DNA of 64,000 nucleotides, taken from assembly GCA_947652115.1 (NCBI GenBank), contig OX393567.1, forward strand, positions 22,836,032 through 22,900,031. Reading direction: 5' to 3'. The DNA comes from Blastomussa wellsi. Taxonomy: Eukaryota > Cnidaria > Anthozoa > Scleractinia > Plerogyridae. The notes below the pieces were generated by a model. It was given only the letters and a program-made list of their open reading frames with translations, made no database searches and had not been told where the DNA came from. Below, one piece after another: positions 23,359 to 37,891 of the stretch; position 1 is the stretch's first letter; each line of letters opens with the position of its first letter. The position numbers and the translations under genes were made by a program.

Positions 23359-26300
23359 CTAGGATGACAACAAAACACACATTTCAGTTCACAGGTTTGT
23401 ACTCAAATACCAAATCCCTTCGATTGGTTTTCCATTTTAGTGACGCAATTTCATGCAAACCTTATGTATTTAACGTTGCTCACAAATAAAACCTCGCTAA
23501 ATTATAAACATTTTCGCAAAACCCTCTGGACGCAGTTTTGAGCTTCGCAAAATATTGACTGAAATAACCCATTACGTAGTAAGTAGCAATATGAATATAT
23601 CAAGGCTTTCACTGATCAGCCTGGGTTGTTCAAAGGCTGGACAACGCTATCTATCGGATAAGTGAGCACTATTGACCCTACGCATAAATGGCTGCCAATT
23701 TAAAATTCGTTTGTATGTATTTAAATTAGCCTCACTAACCACGTTTAAAAGTAAAAATTCTTTTGAATTCCCAACTCAAAAACTAGGTTAGTAGGGCTAA
23801 TTTAAATGAATACAAAAGAATTTTAAACTGGCAGCCATTTATGCATAAGGTCTATACTATTACATTGGATAGCGTAGTTTCATTTGCCAACAGTTTATCC
23901 ACTAAGTTGTGATTTATACGATAAAAAGCGTTATCCAGGCTTTGCACAAGTGGGCCCAGTTGAAAACAGAACTCAACAAATTAGAAGTGACGGGACCTCT
24001 TAAGGAACAGAACGGAACCTCTCAGCGTAGAACCTGCTGGATAAATGGCGGCTAGCTTGCAACTGCATTCTACTCTCTCGTCCTACCTCTTACGTCTGAT
24101 CCAGAGTTCATGCGCATCATTTTCGAACCCTTTGGTGAGGTGATGCGTTTATCGCCAGCCATTGCTGGGTTGTGGTGAGCATGCATGCGTTGCATAGACC
24201 GCGGAGAAACTGGGGGAGAGCGACCCATGGGCGATGTGGAACTGGAAGGAGCCAAGGCAACGTGTTTGGACCCAGGCTCTCGCGCAATAGGCATACCAGG
24301 AATCATGGGCATTTGCGATGGGCCGGCCAGACAAGGTGACTTGAGTTTCGGTGACGTCACTTCGTTTGAATCTGAGCAACAACAGACAAAGAACATTTCA
24401 CTTCTTTGATCTCCCGAGAAGTCGCTTTCACGAGCAATCACGATTATATAATAAGACACGATTATCACGTCATTATCACTGAATGATAAAAACTCTTATC
24501 CCTTACAAATTGCACGATATCTATACTTAAAATTTTACTTCTCAGTGTTCCTCAATCAAGGCGTTCTGTATCTGGAGATCGCAATAGTCAAATGTTCATA
24601 CTCAGTGTCGTAATAGCAATTAGCAGAAACTCAGCTGTATTCTGCTGGAAATCTGTGATTCTGATTGGTTCTCTCGCTGTTTTTGTGATTGGGTGCGCCT
24701 CGTTGTCTATTCACACATTCACACAGAGAACACTCGGGCTCGTAGTCTTATTGTTGAACAGCGACGTTCCGTTTGCAATTAACTTCAAAAAAAAGAGCTG
24801 AGTCAAAGCTCTTTCGGCAAAGAAGTAGTAGGAGAAATAATTAAATACCTTTCTTCATTCGTCCTTTCCTCTTCTTCACCACAGGTTTCACTCTTCTTCT
24901 CTCTTCAGTTTCGTCCCAGTCTGGATCGCTGTTAGAGAAGCTTTCAGTCTTGAATCGAAACGCTACACCCTTCGGTGGTCGGCCTCGCTTCGGCCGTTCC
25001 TCCAAAGACGATTTCTGATGATCATCCAGTTCGGCCTCGTCCTCCATCGGGACGGCTTCGGACGTGTTCGGCGCGCCTTCGTCCTCCTTCCGACGGTATT
25101 TCGTTTTGATGTATGTTAAGCGTCCCCGTTTTCGTCGCCTCTTTTTCAACCACCACATGTTTCTCTTTGGAGGTGATTCGGATTTCTCTTCATTACCCTC
25201 GTCTCCGTCTTCTTCATCTTCTTCCGCCATCTTCCTTTCTTCCTCCTTCATGTTCATCTCCTCGTTCATCTTGGCGTCTTGGTCGGTCGCATTTGTCAGA
25301 GCCTGTAAATGTTCGATGGAAGTCTTGGGCTGGATCGGAGTTGGCGAGATGTGAGACTTGGTCACGGATGCGGAGTCCACGAAGGTGACGGCGGGGGGAT
25401 TGGATCCAACGTTTCGTTGAGCAGTTGCCACTGTTGGAACGGTGAAGCGCAATTTGAAACTCTGTAAAAAGGCGAAACATGAATTATCACCGTCTTAACT
25501 CAATTGAATTGAGGGGTTTTTGTCTGTAAAATCGTGTTAAAAGAGGATGAGAGTTGACAAGAGTTGACTTTCATAAGAGTTTTTGTCAACTCTCACCGAC
25601 TCTCGTCAACACGTGACAAACAAGAGAAAACTCTCAATGACTCTCTTGAAACATTTGAACACGTTCAAAGTCGAGAGAGCTGATAAGAGTTGATGACAAT
25701 GCATGGAGTTTCAGGCCACACGCGGGCGAGAGTTTGAACTCTCATCCTAGTTTGGCCGGGGCTTGACACAGGAATGCGTTTTCTGTTTGTCAGCCCCAGA
25801 AGGTTCCTCTCTACCTATGTACAAGCTATTTTTTCTCTCAGGCATTTTGCACCTCTCCAGGCGGTCCACATAAAAGAAGCTTCACTGCACGCATTTTATG
25901 CAACCCTTTAATTCCTTGCAGGGGCTTACTTCGTTACCCTCTGAAGAAATATAATCACAATGTGGGACCTGAAGAAATCGCGCGGAATATCGCCACTGCT
26001 AAAATCAGGCGATATTCCGCAACAAATTGTGAACGAAGCGCCTAAAAGTTGCCGTTATGTGGCGCTTTGCAAGACTTCCACCGCATAACGTATACCGCAG
26101 AATATCTGTCAGCTGCAGTTGACGAATATTGAGAGCATAATGACAATATTTGGACAGTGTTATAATTTGTTGAATAATAATGTATAATAGCGGCGATCCA
26201 TTACAACTTTAAACATTTAAAACTTAAAACTGGTCAACCCGAACCCTTTCGTTTCTCAAAAAGTGTTTTAACGCGAATCCCAATATCTCATGCACGAATG

Positions 26301-29300
26301 CGTGAAAAAAACATGATCTTATGTTACCTGTTGGTGTGCAGACATCTGCATTGGATTACCTCCCTGGGGACGCATGGGAGGATGCCGTGCATATCCACTT
26401 CCCAGGGGTGGTCTAACACTGGAGAACCTCAGAGGAGCACTTCGAGGACCCATACCAGGGTTCATCGATCGAGGGATTCCTTGGTAGTTAGGCATAATGG
26501 GCCTTTGTGACATGGGCACGGCCCCAGGCTGCCCAACTCCCCTATCTCCAGCACCATGGTGAAGGGGTCCGCTTGGAACCCCAGGGGAGCTACTCAGAGG
26601 GGGCGGAGCATTGCCTTGAGGGTGGTGGTTTACTACCCCACTTCTGACAGCTATGCTGGTGTAGGACGGTGGGTGTGAATGCAGTCCTGGGCGCGGCTGT
26701 GGCATGGAGCCAGTGTTTGTCTGTGCTTGGACGTACAATCCCTGTGGCCTCACACCTTGATGTCCCACGCGAGCATTGGGTACTAGCGGAGGAGGAGGAG
26801 GGGGTGTCCCACCGCTAGGTTTGATTGGAACTCCCGGGGGATTCGGGTGAACTCCGGGATGGCGAATCACTCCCCCTGGGTTTGGATTCAATACTTGTCG
26901 AGGAAACACCGGTGGGCTGGTCGCCGGTCTGTACCCAGTCCCCATGGGCAGCTGTCCGGTGGGAGCTGCGCCAAACGAGGGCCTGGAAACAGGAGGAACG
27001 TGCACAGAACCGGAAGAGAAAGGCGGCGGCCCTGAAGCGCTGCTAACGCTGCTGGCCGTTTGTACCGCGGACACAGCGTGGATGGGTAGTTGGTTTGGCG
27101 GCTCGACCGCCATGTTAGTGGTCGTAGTCACGTGACTGCTGCTAGCCTCGGTCGCTATCTTGGTCAGCGGTGGAGGAATGCAGTTGGATATGGTAACGTT
27201 AGGCGGGGCTCGTCCAAAGGTGATGGTGGTCCCGGAGCTGGTTGCACTTGTGGCGAATCTTTGACTTGACACGTTCGTGACAATGCGACTAGAGCCTTCA
27301 GATAACGATACGATAATCGGTCCACCGGACGGATTGTGGGCTTGAACTCCCTGAAGATGGAAAAAGAATGCCTTTGTTACTTCAGCGCGCACATTGGCTA
27401 GCTCGAGAGGTATTCTCTAGAAGTATTCTCATGTTGGGTTTTGATACTTTTATTTCAGTAGTGGTGAATTGTTGATGAAATAAAGAAGGCTTGGTCAACC
27501 ATTAGCTGTCCATTTTGAACTATTGTCCCAAAAGCACCCGCGAGCAATGAGAGATTCTTAATGCACATAGACAATGCAATATTCAGTCTTAAGCCAAATC
27601 TACGTTACTAAGAAATACACACAGTATTTACCTCCTTCATGACTGGTTTTCCTCCTGGTAAGGCGTTAATTGGCACAGGGGACCGGTGGGGGTGAGCCAT
27701 GGGAAGTTTTCCCTGGGGTGCGAGCATGGGGACGGTTTTCACTGAGTTAGACGGATGAGATTCTGTTGCATTTCCAGGAACCTGGAACCCCACGTTTCCA
27801 ACGATGGCGGGTGGCGTAGAAACCACAGGGGAAACCCCCTGGGGGATCCCAACGGGAGCCCCGGTAGTTTGAGTGACAATGCTACCATTCTGAACAGGAG
27901 GAATGGTTGCCGTTGTTGTCGAAGACGCGGTCTTCTGCCCCTGTACCACACTAAAGGACGCCCCTGCAATGGGAATACCGTTTTCCACAAGGGGCCTGGT
28001 AACAACGCTGTTTGGGTCACCCGGAAGTAGGTATTCCGACTTCCGTTTTCTACCGCGTTTCTTTTTCTCGACTCCTAGATGCTTGACTTCAAAGTATTCA
28101 CGAGAGCGCTTGGCTTTGAGCCCCTTGGGACCTTGAAGATTCCCTTGATCTACAACACAAAAGCACTTAAGTCAGAGAGTTAGAAACGCGTCCATGAATT
28201 GTCACCAACTCGAACACTATTCCAATTACTTAGTGCACAGGGAAGCATTGGTGTCAACACACAACAATCACACACTATTCCTCGCGACCATCAGCGTTGT
28301 GACAGTGCCTTCCACTAGTAATACTCTGATTCACCATTAGAATTGGATGCCGGAGATCTAGCTTAATTCAAAGTTGTTAAAAGTGATATCATCATCATGG
28401 CGTCATGAATATTTTACGAGAACTCTTTTACCGAAATCAGCAGGTACCGGGCATCAGACATTTCACTTTCTCTGTTGGAAATTTTCTTTTTTAATTAAAG
28501 ACTACGTTTTCCTGGTGTGATTAAAAAGAAACAACTGTCAATCAAGAAGCGAAATTATATATCCTTTGCCTATTTCATGAAAAACGTTTCGACAGGATTA
28601 TGTGCTAAATGGAGTAAAAAGTGTTTTTATTTATATACATTTTTTTCCACTGAAACAAAGCTTCAAAGTGATAGAAATAAATGTTACTTTGTTTTCTTTT
28701 GTTTGGCGGGTTAAAAAAAAAAAACGTTTTCAGTTTGACTTCAAAACGCAATGGACTTTTCTTCGTAAGAACTCGAAGTAAACATCAATTCAACCGAAGA
28801 ATTAACTGACCAAGTATAAAAACACAATTTAATGTACGCTGATGACCTTTTTTGCTGGTTAGTCACACAAACATGTAAATGAAAAACCTAAAGATGCATT
28901 AGTTTGCCCGTGCCACAAATTCTACGGCCATAGAAATGCTGTGATGTTTTAAATTTTACTGAAATGTAATCCCATCAGTGGTCTTGAGTACGATAGGGTA
29001 TGTTCACAACTGTTCTTTTCTATTTACAAGTTACTGTTCCTCGCAGTCCCCTCTATTTGGTTGTACCATATTAATCGCTGCTACACTAATCACTAAGCAC
29101 TGCTTTACGTACCATCAGCTTGGCATTGATCTGGACATGGTGTTGGTACGGGCTTTAAACTCAAGAAAAACTCGCAACAGATAAGTCGCCTGCAAAATCT
29201 CTTAAGGTAGCGTTCCAACTTCGGTCGCGAATCCACTCTCGAGATCGCCTGTTGACAGAATTCACACGCGAAAACAGAATGAGACTCCTCAAAAAGTTAT

Positions 29301-32300
29301 TCAATATAAAATTGGCTGCGATTACCTCTGAATTGTGTGACTCGGTTAAACAAACGCAAACGATGGTGTTTTAAGGCACACGTTAAAGTTTACAAGACCA
29401 AAGGCCGATTTTTGCAAGCCTGATACCTTCAAGGGGAATCAAAAAAGCTCAGTTCGAGTTGTCGAGGGTACCGTTTGCAAGAGAATGACCTGGGGGAAAG
29501 AAAGGTTCAATTATCAAGGTTGAACACTGAACTGCAAGTTGATAAACAGATCCTGCTTCCGAGACGGGACTTTAAAGCCAAATGTGTTTGACGTGTTTGC
29601 TCGCGAGTTACCTTTCAGTGAATTCGCGAGCTCTCACGCTAGTTTTTAATTGGATAAAGTACGTTAGAAACTCCTAGAGTGCTTTTAATAACGAACATTT
29701 GCCAAAAGTGGTGACACTTGTTCCCCGACTGGTATAATTTTAGCGCTATATAAATCTAATTTATTATTATTATTTATTATTGTTAAAGAAATGTTCAGGC
29801 GGAAATCGGAAAAAAGTTCCAAGACATCGGGGGTTCGAGTTATCGAGAGAAAAATTTGGAAAGAGAATGACCGGCCTGGAGGGGAATCGATAGAGGTTCG
29901 AGTTTATACTGTATAAGTGTGGCACATCCCCACATACCAGGGAAATACGAATGAAGTTACGGGCACAGCTAAGCTTCAAATGCAAACCTCTGCGTTTTTC
30001 CTTACCTTTTTCAGAATCTTGCCCTTATGTTTGACCACCACACGTACTCCGCATCCCTCCTGCATGAGGTCAATGACCTTTTCAGGGTCAAACGCGGCCT
30101 TTGCTACCATCTCCAGTCCCGTGCGTATCACACTACTGACCTTCCCTGGAGGGGTAGCCTCGGGCAGCTGTGACACCTTGTCTGGGTCCAACAGGGGTCC
30201 ATAGCAACAGCTCTTGTTGAAGAAGATTTGGTTCTTGTTGTGGTAGAAACGTTCTGAGCCTGGAAAAATCCCAAAGGATGAGGAAATGTAATTGAAAAAA
30301 AGACCAAGAAGACTTCTGTTATGTTTGCTTGACGAAAAGCAATTTCCGGCGAATGCTGACCAAATTCAAACATGTCTACTAACAAGAGCAGGTTAACTAA
30401 ACTATAAAGTCAACGCGTGAAAAAACAATTCCAGTTTGGCCTAGTCTTGCGTTTTCTTATTCAGCTAGCTTGTTCAGCCGTGTTATTGACAAAAAATGCC
30501 CACAACGTCCAGTAGCCAATAAGAAAAAAAGTCTATATTTATTTTATTCAAATCACGATTTGTCCACGTGTCTTTTCCCGCGCTTGCACACCTGCTCACA
30601 TGACACCGCGTCTAATTCTGATTGGCTGATTGAGCTATTATAGTGGTATCGTGATTGAATCCTGTGGGCCAGATACCTTCCAATAACACGCGAACTCTGC
30701 TCAATCAACGATAATGTATTTCGCATCCGTACGTCATTAAAACGGGCCTCTCCAGGGAAACAAAAGTTGAAGTTTCAGGGCCAAGGTGAACAAACATCGA
30801 AACAAATATTGTAAACATAACAAGATTACGAATCCCAGCTGGCAGGAGGACGACCAATTGGCTATTTACATGCGTAACCGAGGAGTTGAACTCTGGGCTA
30901 TTGCCTGTTTTCAAACCGAGGGGGACAAGGTACGAGTCAACAAATTATGGGATTAGCAGCTATTGATCCACATAGTCAGAAAGAACACACCGAGATTTAC
31001 AAAATCCCCAAGTTTGGTGTTAATAGACCCAACATTAAGCGAGATGCAGCCAGTTAAAAACGTCAAAATTTACAAAGAAATGTATGGCCATCCGGACGCT
31101 GCGTCTGGATTACCAAACATTTCTTTGTAATTTTGACGTATTTAAAATGGCTATATCTCAGTCAAAATTAGCCTGATTAACACCAAACTTGGGGATTTTG
31201 TAAATCTCGGTGTGTTCTTTCTGACTTTGTGGATCAATAGTTGCTAATCCCATAATGAACAGACTAGTACCTAGGCAATTGAGAACACAACCTAGTGGTA
31301 AAATTTGAAGTCCAACACTCTAACCACTCGGCCACGCTGCTTCCTTTCACTATAACCCAATCAAAAGGTCAATTTCGTCTGTTGTGATTGGTAGATTTCG
31401 AGCCACTTTGTTTGTTTTTGCTTTTCAAGGTTCGCTGACCGCGCCACAATAACATTATGACTGATGATCTAATGAAAATGAAATAGTTCATGTATGAACT
31501 GCGGATGTAGCTGAAAGTGAGAAACGATCATTGCAGTGAATTTCTGGAATAATGAAGCCCAAAAAATTCAGGGATTCAACGGGTAGCCCTTGGACTTTTT
31601 CAGACCTCTTCATTCCAGTTGCTTCAATTGGAAATTCACTGCAATGATCGTTTCTCACTGATATTATGACTGATGGCAGCGAGAAACAAAATCCTTCGTT
31701 GGAAGATTGCGGATTGCTTTTAGTTTTGAATTACTGCGATCAGTGATTGGTTTAAAAATCTCGCGCCACATTTTCAACCAATCAGAAGTAAAAACAAAAC
31801 CAATCGTGACTCGCGCGCGTACGTTTTCCCGCGCTTTGTGTCGGCCACGTGTAATTAATTCGAGTCTTGATTAGATCAACGGATTGCCTCCGTCCTTCGT
31901 GACTGGCCAAAGCAGTTAGCTATAGCACCCACGGATTACTCACCAGTATCATCATCACTAATGTCACTTTCCTCTCCGGGTGACTTGTCGTCCTTTTCAA
32001 TTTTGCTACAATCAAAAAGTACAGAAGATTAAGTCTGCAAATGATACAAACGAGACTAATGACACTCACTACATACAAATCAACTGCAAATACAGCGAGA
32101 GTATCGCGGGGAGGGGGTACTCGACCCATGTTTGGGTATAGGGGTGCCGCTGGACAAAGGAAAACGTTTTTTATACTGTATTTCTAGTATCTAGTCCTGA
32201 AATTGATCTAATATTGACTGATGACCGACTGAATATATACTGATGAACGTTTCTGATTTCGAATATGCTTAAAACTCGATGAGCCATACCCTGTCTAGGG

Positions 32301-35300
32301 CGACTCCATATCCTGTTTAGGACAGCCTCCCTTGTTATTATACACCATGTTCAGGACTGAGGAGTCAAAAACCATACCCTATCCAGACATTCCCGAATAG
32401 TCCCCATAAGGGAGTACCCTCCCCCCCCCCCCCGGGGGGAGAGTACATCTGCCATGAGCAGTCTGTCGATTTCGAAGAGGTAAAAAGGCACAAGTTGGAA
32501 AATGGCTATGTGAAAGCAGGGAATACCTTTCTTTCATGCGTCTATTTCCCAGATTTCACATGGCCAATCATGGATGGCATTTTTGTTTTGCTTCACGCTC
32601 TAGGCTACTCCCCCATAGATGGTTTACTACTAAGCCTTTTCTCAAGTAGCAACAAGATTTCGCCGTGAGGTCCATTTATGCACCAGGTTCGAAGCATCAG
32701 GTCTGTACACTTCACCTAAGCAATAGTTACACTAAAAAGTGACTGCACTGTCGGGTTCAACTAATTCTCACCATGGTTTACATAGTTTCTGCTTAATTGG
32801 CCCAAGCCTATGAAATATGGCATAACATGAAACAGGAATTTGTCCCTACCTTACTGTAGGCATTTTTCTTGGTAGTATCCCTACAAAGAAGGAAGGAAAA
32901 CAAATGGTAGCAAATGTTCATGGCATACACGGTGTGTAGCTAATACAGCCAGTTGTGACCAAGCGACATTTGGCTTGTCACGCAGTCTTTCCTCTCCCAC
33001 GACAGCGTGAAAAAACCATAAGAAAATTTTTACATTAGACCCGTTGTTGCATTAGATCAGACAACATCAGATTATTCAGTTACCCCCGTGAAAATGCAAA
33101 AGATATCTCAACAGATATCTTATTGATATCTCAACAGATATCTTATTCAGAATATATTCACATTCACTCATCTGTGCTAGACTGCAGATAAAGTGGCCCG
33201 TGTTCAAGCCTAATGACAGGGGCAATTTGCATTGTGTTCTTAGGCAAGACACCTAAGTGCCTCAGTGCCTCTTTATTCACCCAGGTGTATAAATGGGTAC
33301 CGGCAAAATAATGCTGGGGGGTAACCCTGGGATGGACTTGCATCCCATCCAGGAGGGAGTAGAAATACTCCTAGCCACTCGGCTCATACACATACAGACT
33401 GCAAGATAAGATGAGCTGAGATGCAACAAAGAGAAGAGAAGGGAGGAGAGGAGAGGAGTAGAGTGCAGGGGGGCAACAGGATAGGGAATGGGAAGAGAGG
33501 GGAGGGCAGGAGAGGGCTGAGGGCACAAAGGGGGGAGGGGAAAGAAGAGACGAGGGAGGAGGAGGGGGAGAGCAGAAGGGATGAAAGGGATTAGTTTTAA
33601 AGCATTCTCATACTTATGAGCTGGTACGTAAGAGCTCGTATTACAAAATATGATTTAAGTCTTTCTTCTCATGACCTGTATTGTTGAACACAAGCACAAA
33701 AGTGAGAAGTTGATCACACACTTACCAACTGCTGGCTGTCCTGTTTGGGCTTGATTCTGTCTCCCCATGACCTCCAGAAATGATGGCAAATCTAAGCTGT
33801 CTTCATCTTCAGCTGAGCTGTAGACGACAGCAGAAATAAGGTTACGTCAAGGACTAGTTCTACTGCAACATCAATAAGATTTTAATTTGCAATCGGACAA
33901 TAATATTCAAACCATCTTTGGATGAAACACCTCCAAATTTCACATTCACATGAAAAGAATGGCAAAATATAAAATTCCAGACTTAGACACTAATGCTACT
34001 TTTAGTGACACATAGAAAATCCAAGGGACGCTTTTTGGTTAATAGAAGCTGCATTATGATTATAAAAAAATGCTTTGAAAGACTATCGTCATGTTTTGAA
34101 ACTGTTTATAAATGTTTTTGCAGGCAGATGGCCAAGATCGAGATTGATGCCAACTTGAAAAAGTCGGACCAACGATTTCAAGTTTTCCCATTGCATCTCG
34201 TATGAAATCAGTACTAACATATTTTGCCTTGTCCTTCTGTTCTGAATTCATTTGATGTTATAAAATTAGTGATTTAGAAACGATTTCAGTATTGAGAGCA
34301 GTTAGGTTTTAAATTTAAGATCGGGAACATAAACAGTAACATGACAGTGATTTTCAAGGAGAATACACAGTATGCGCAATAAATACCAGGAGTCGTGAAA
34401 GAACTGACACTGTATTTACTTTTGCCAGTTCTTACTTTGTTTTCAAGATATAATGATCAGTTCAATATATAATGTTCAGCCTATAATTGCTAGTTGACTT
34501 ATTGTAACCAATACATATATTTCACATGGAAAGCAAGGCAAGGTACTACTCACCTTGCTGTCTCAGAAGGAACTGAAATGAAACAAAAATAAGCAGTAAA
34601 TATTATTAGATACAGTATACAGTAATCAAGCTTCCCATATTCCAAAATTTATGACTCTTACTTAGCATTATTAACCATTTCTCAAAAGTTAACTGGTGGA
34701 CATGAAAATGCACTTAGAACTATTTTTTGGAATCTGGAAGACTGCAAAGTCTGGTGTCTGATCATTCAATTGAAAGCTGTTTTAAGCAACAATTAATTCA
34801 TGTGGTTAACTAGTAAGGGTGGCAAATGGTAAATGCATGACTTATTGAGACTGGGAGACAGGCGTTTTCTCTGCGAGATCGAGACTTAGGAAACCGAGTA
34901 TTCAGACACCAAAATGGCTTTGCAATAAACGATACTGCAAGACCCGTGAACTTTGAGTAAAATTTTGCAAGACCCTTACTTTTTCATGGACCATTCACCA
35001 CCCCTACTAGTTTAGCTCAAGAGAACAGCTTGCTTCTCTCCTATTACGGCAAATGGGAGAAAATTACGAAATGTATATTAACTAGTGAGCGGACATAAAA
35101 GAATATATGTGGGGCTGGTGTGCTAGATTCCAGATCAAATAGTCTGGGTTTGAGCCATAATTGGGGTCACTGTGCACACTGTGTTCTTGGTCAAGACAAT
35201 TGCACTTCTCTCCAGCCAGGTGATAAATGTTAACTGGCTACTTGTTAGGTAAACTGAAAGAATACTGGGGAGTAACCTGCGATGGAATAGCATCCCATCC

Positions 35301-37854
35301 AGCGGCAGTTAGCAATACTCCAAGCTGTGTCATGCTATAGAAACCAGAGTCGAGCACCAGGAGCTATTGGCTAGCTGGCTAAAAGGTTTATTTACTTTTC
35401 CACTTACTTGAACCAAATGGCGTGTGGAGAGTGTGTCCTGTTCTTTTACACCAACCAATGGGATAGATATCAGGTGATTCAAAATCCACAAACTGAAACT
35501 TGGATTGCCCGTCAAAGAACAGCTGGAGCATTCGACCCATGATGTTTGTTATGGTGGTCACACGGATCATCTGCGGCTGTTCCAAATCAGCTGCCTCCAG
35601 TTTCATGCCAGGTTTGAATTTATGAGCCTTTGTTTTCTGAATAAAAACATAAGATATTCTAATTGCCAATACAGTTACTCGCATATAGAGGATATTACAT
35701 GGCCATGCAGATGATAAGTTTCAACATGAGAAGACAAATTTTGTATCTCTAAGCAGCCATGTAATAATTTTATTCTATTTATTACATAAACACCAACGAA
35801 CTTCCAAACCTTTCCACTTTTGCTGCGAAAGGCATGATTTATTACATAACCAAAGCAACGGTGATATCTTCACACGTGAAGATAACAATTGTTATCTTCA
35901 CGTGTGAAGATATCATGTTTTCTCGCGAAAGCTCCCCTTCTATTTCACTGCTGTTTATATAATAAAATGATATCTATAATGATTTTCTTGATTTTGAATG
36001 GTTCTCTGCATGCCTTACAAACATTATATATTCTATATAAATTGAAAAATCTTGCATTTGCCAATTATCACAAGCTAACAACAACAATGATGATGATGAT
36101 AATGATGATAAGCAGAACACACCCTGCTCGCTTCACTCGGACCCAAGATATTTTTTGCCTAAAGCCCCACTGGTGACAGTGGTGATGTTGATGATGATGA
36201 TGATGCTGCTGATGATGATGATGATGATGGGGTCAATGAAATTAAGATAATTGTGACTTGTAATGACTGCGATGATCATTCTTCACTTTCATCTACAACC
36301 GCAGTTCAAATATGAATTATTTCATTTACACTTCACATACCCTAAACAGATGAGCAGGAGCAAATGGTGCTCGGCACAGGGCTAAGTATTTGTCCCAGGC
36401 AAAAGTCTTTTTGGTGTAATCTGAAATCCAATATGAAAGGACATCAACAAATTAATGTTCTGTTTGTCATGATCATGGGACAAAAAATATATCAACACTT
36501 AGCAAGTATATCATGCATCAGAACCTCCTACAAGTGGTAAATTTAATTAATGCAAATTGGAAATAGTATTCTATAAGGAGAGGTGTCGACTTCTGGAAGG
36601 TTAAGCAGGGATGCAAATAATGGTCAATAATTTGTTTCTTTGATTGGACATGTGTCACCAAGTTGACTGGAAAAATAAAGTTAGATCACTAGTGTTCAAT
36701 ATGCAAACCTGTTAATAATCTAACATGCTGTCAAAAAAATATTGATGCAAAACATTGATGTTTGCATTAGAGGGAAAAGAAAGTATTGTCTGGACATTTT
36801 GTCAGACCAAGTTGGAATTTCATTGGACATTGGCCACTCTTCGAAGTCTGTGACTTGGCTGGGATCAGCTTACTAAGTTTCTGTGCTTAATATTAGGAGG
36901 TGTAGACCTGTAAGGTGAGATTAAACTTTAATCCATTATGCAACATTCACAAACTACCGGCAATTAAACAATAGCACAAAATCCTTAACGAGATGAAAGC
37001 AAAGATCAAACTTTAAATGAAGATTGTTCAAGAAATCACTATCCATGTTGACACTTACTTGCAGGAACAGACAAATCAACTTGATGCCTGGAACACCATC
37101 CTGCTGGGAAAATCCCCGGAGAGTCACTATGGCAACAAAAAGTGACTGACGGCACATTTTCTTGGTAGTCTGTGGTGACGGCAAAGTAGTAAGGACCCAG
37201 GCTCTTGGTGACTGTAGCGGGACAAATGATTGATGGCTTCATTGGGTGAACAGCTTCCAACTTCATACCAATTTCAAATCCGTGAACTCTTGGCTGGAAA
37301 TGCTCTTGAGTCTGAATGTGAGGCAGATTAATTATTAATGAAAGTATTATATAAGAACAACAGCATGAATTAGACTCTGTAAACACTGGCATCACTCTTG
37401 GACTGCTCAAATCTTCTAGGAGAGATGACTGAGGTTTAATGCAAGAAATTCTATACTAGTGCTGATGGTGCAGCTCTGTACAGAGCTCTAAGTAGTGTCC
37501 TTGTTGGGTTAGATTGCTCAGTTTCAAGTAAGAATCCACAACATGTCACAGATCTAAATGAAGTTCCATTATGTGGATTTTTCAGAGTTAAATCTATTAG
37601 AACAGAAAGTAGATTAATCTGAAAAACGCACATCTGATTTGCACTCTGAAATGTCAAATTGTAAAAACGCTGAGATGGGAACCCTGTCACACATTTGGCA
37701 TTTGGCACAATGGAATAAGGTGACCATGATTTTGCCCAACAGTAATTTTGTAGACTCAATTTTAACTGAATTTTATAATTGTAAATTTTATATCTTAATT
37801 CTTTGCTGCAGGTGAAGCAAAATATTTTTATATAAACTGCTTTTTTTATTATTG

Positions 37855-37891
<37 letters not shown>

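Noticed and set aside
24149..24382. Alternative minus-strand frame over Sfmbt exon 18
   Set aside because: The frame that links upstream and downstream exons is the Ser/Pro/Met-rich one; the alternative breaks both junctions.
29040..29086. Missing SLED exon of Sfmbt (46 bases with correct phase)
   Set aside because: The polypyrimidine tract is poor and the encoded residues do not resemble the SLED C-terminal strand; not enough to call.
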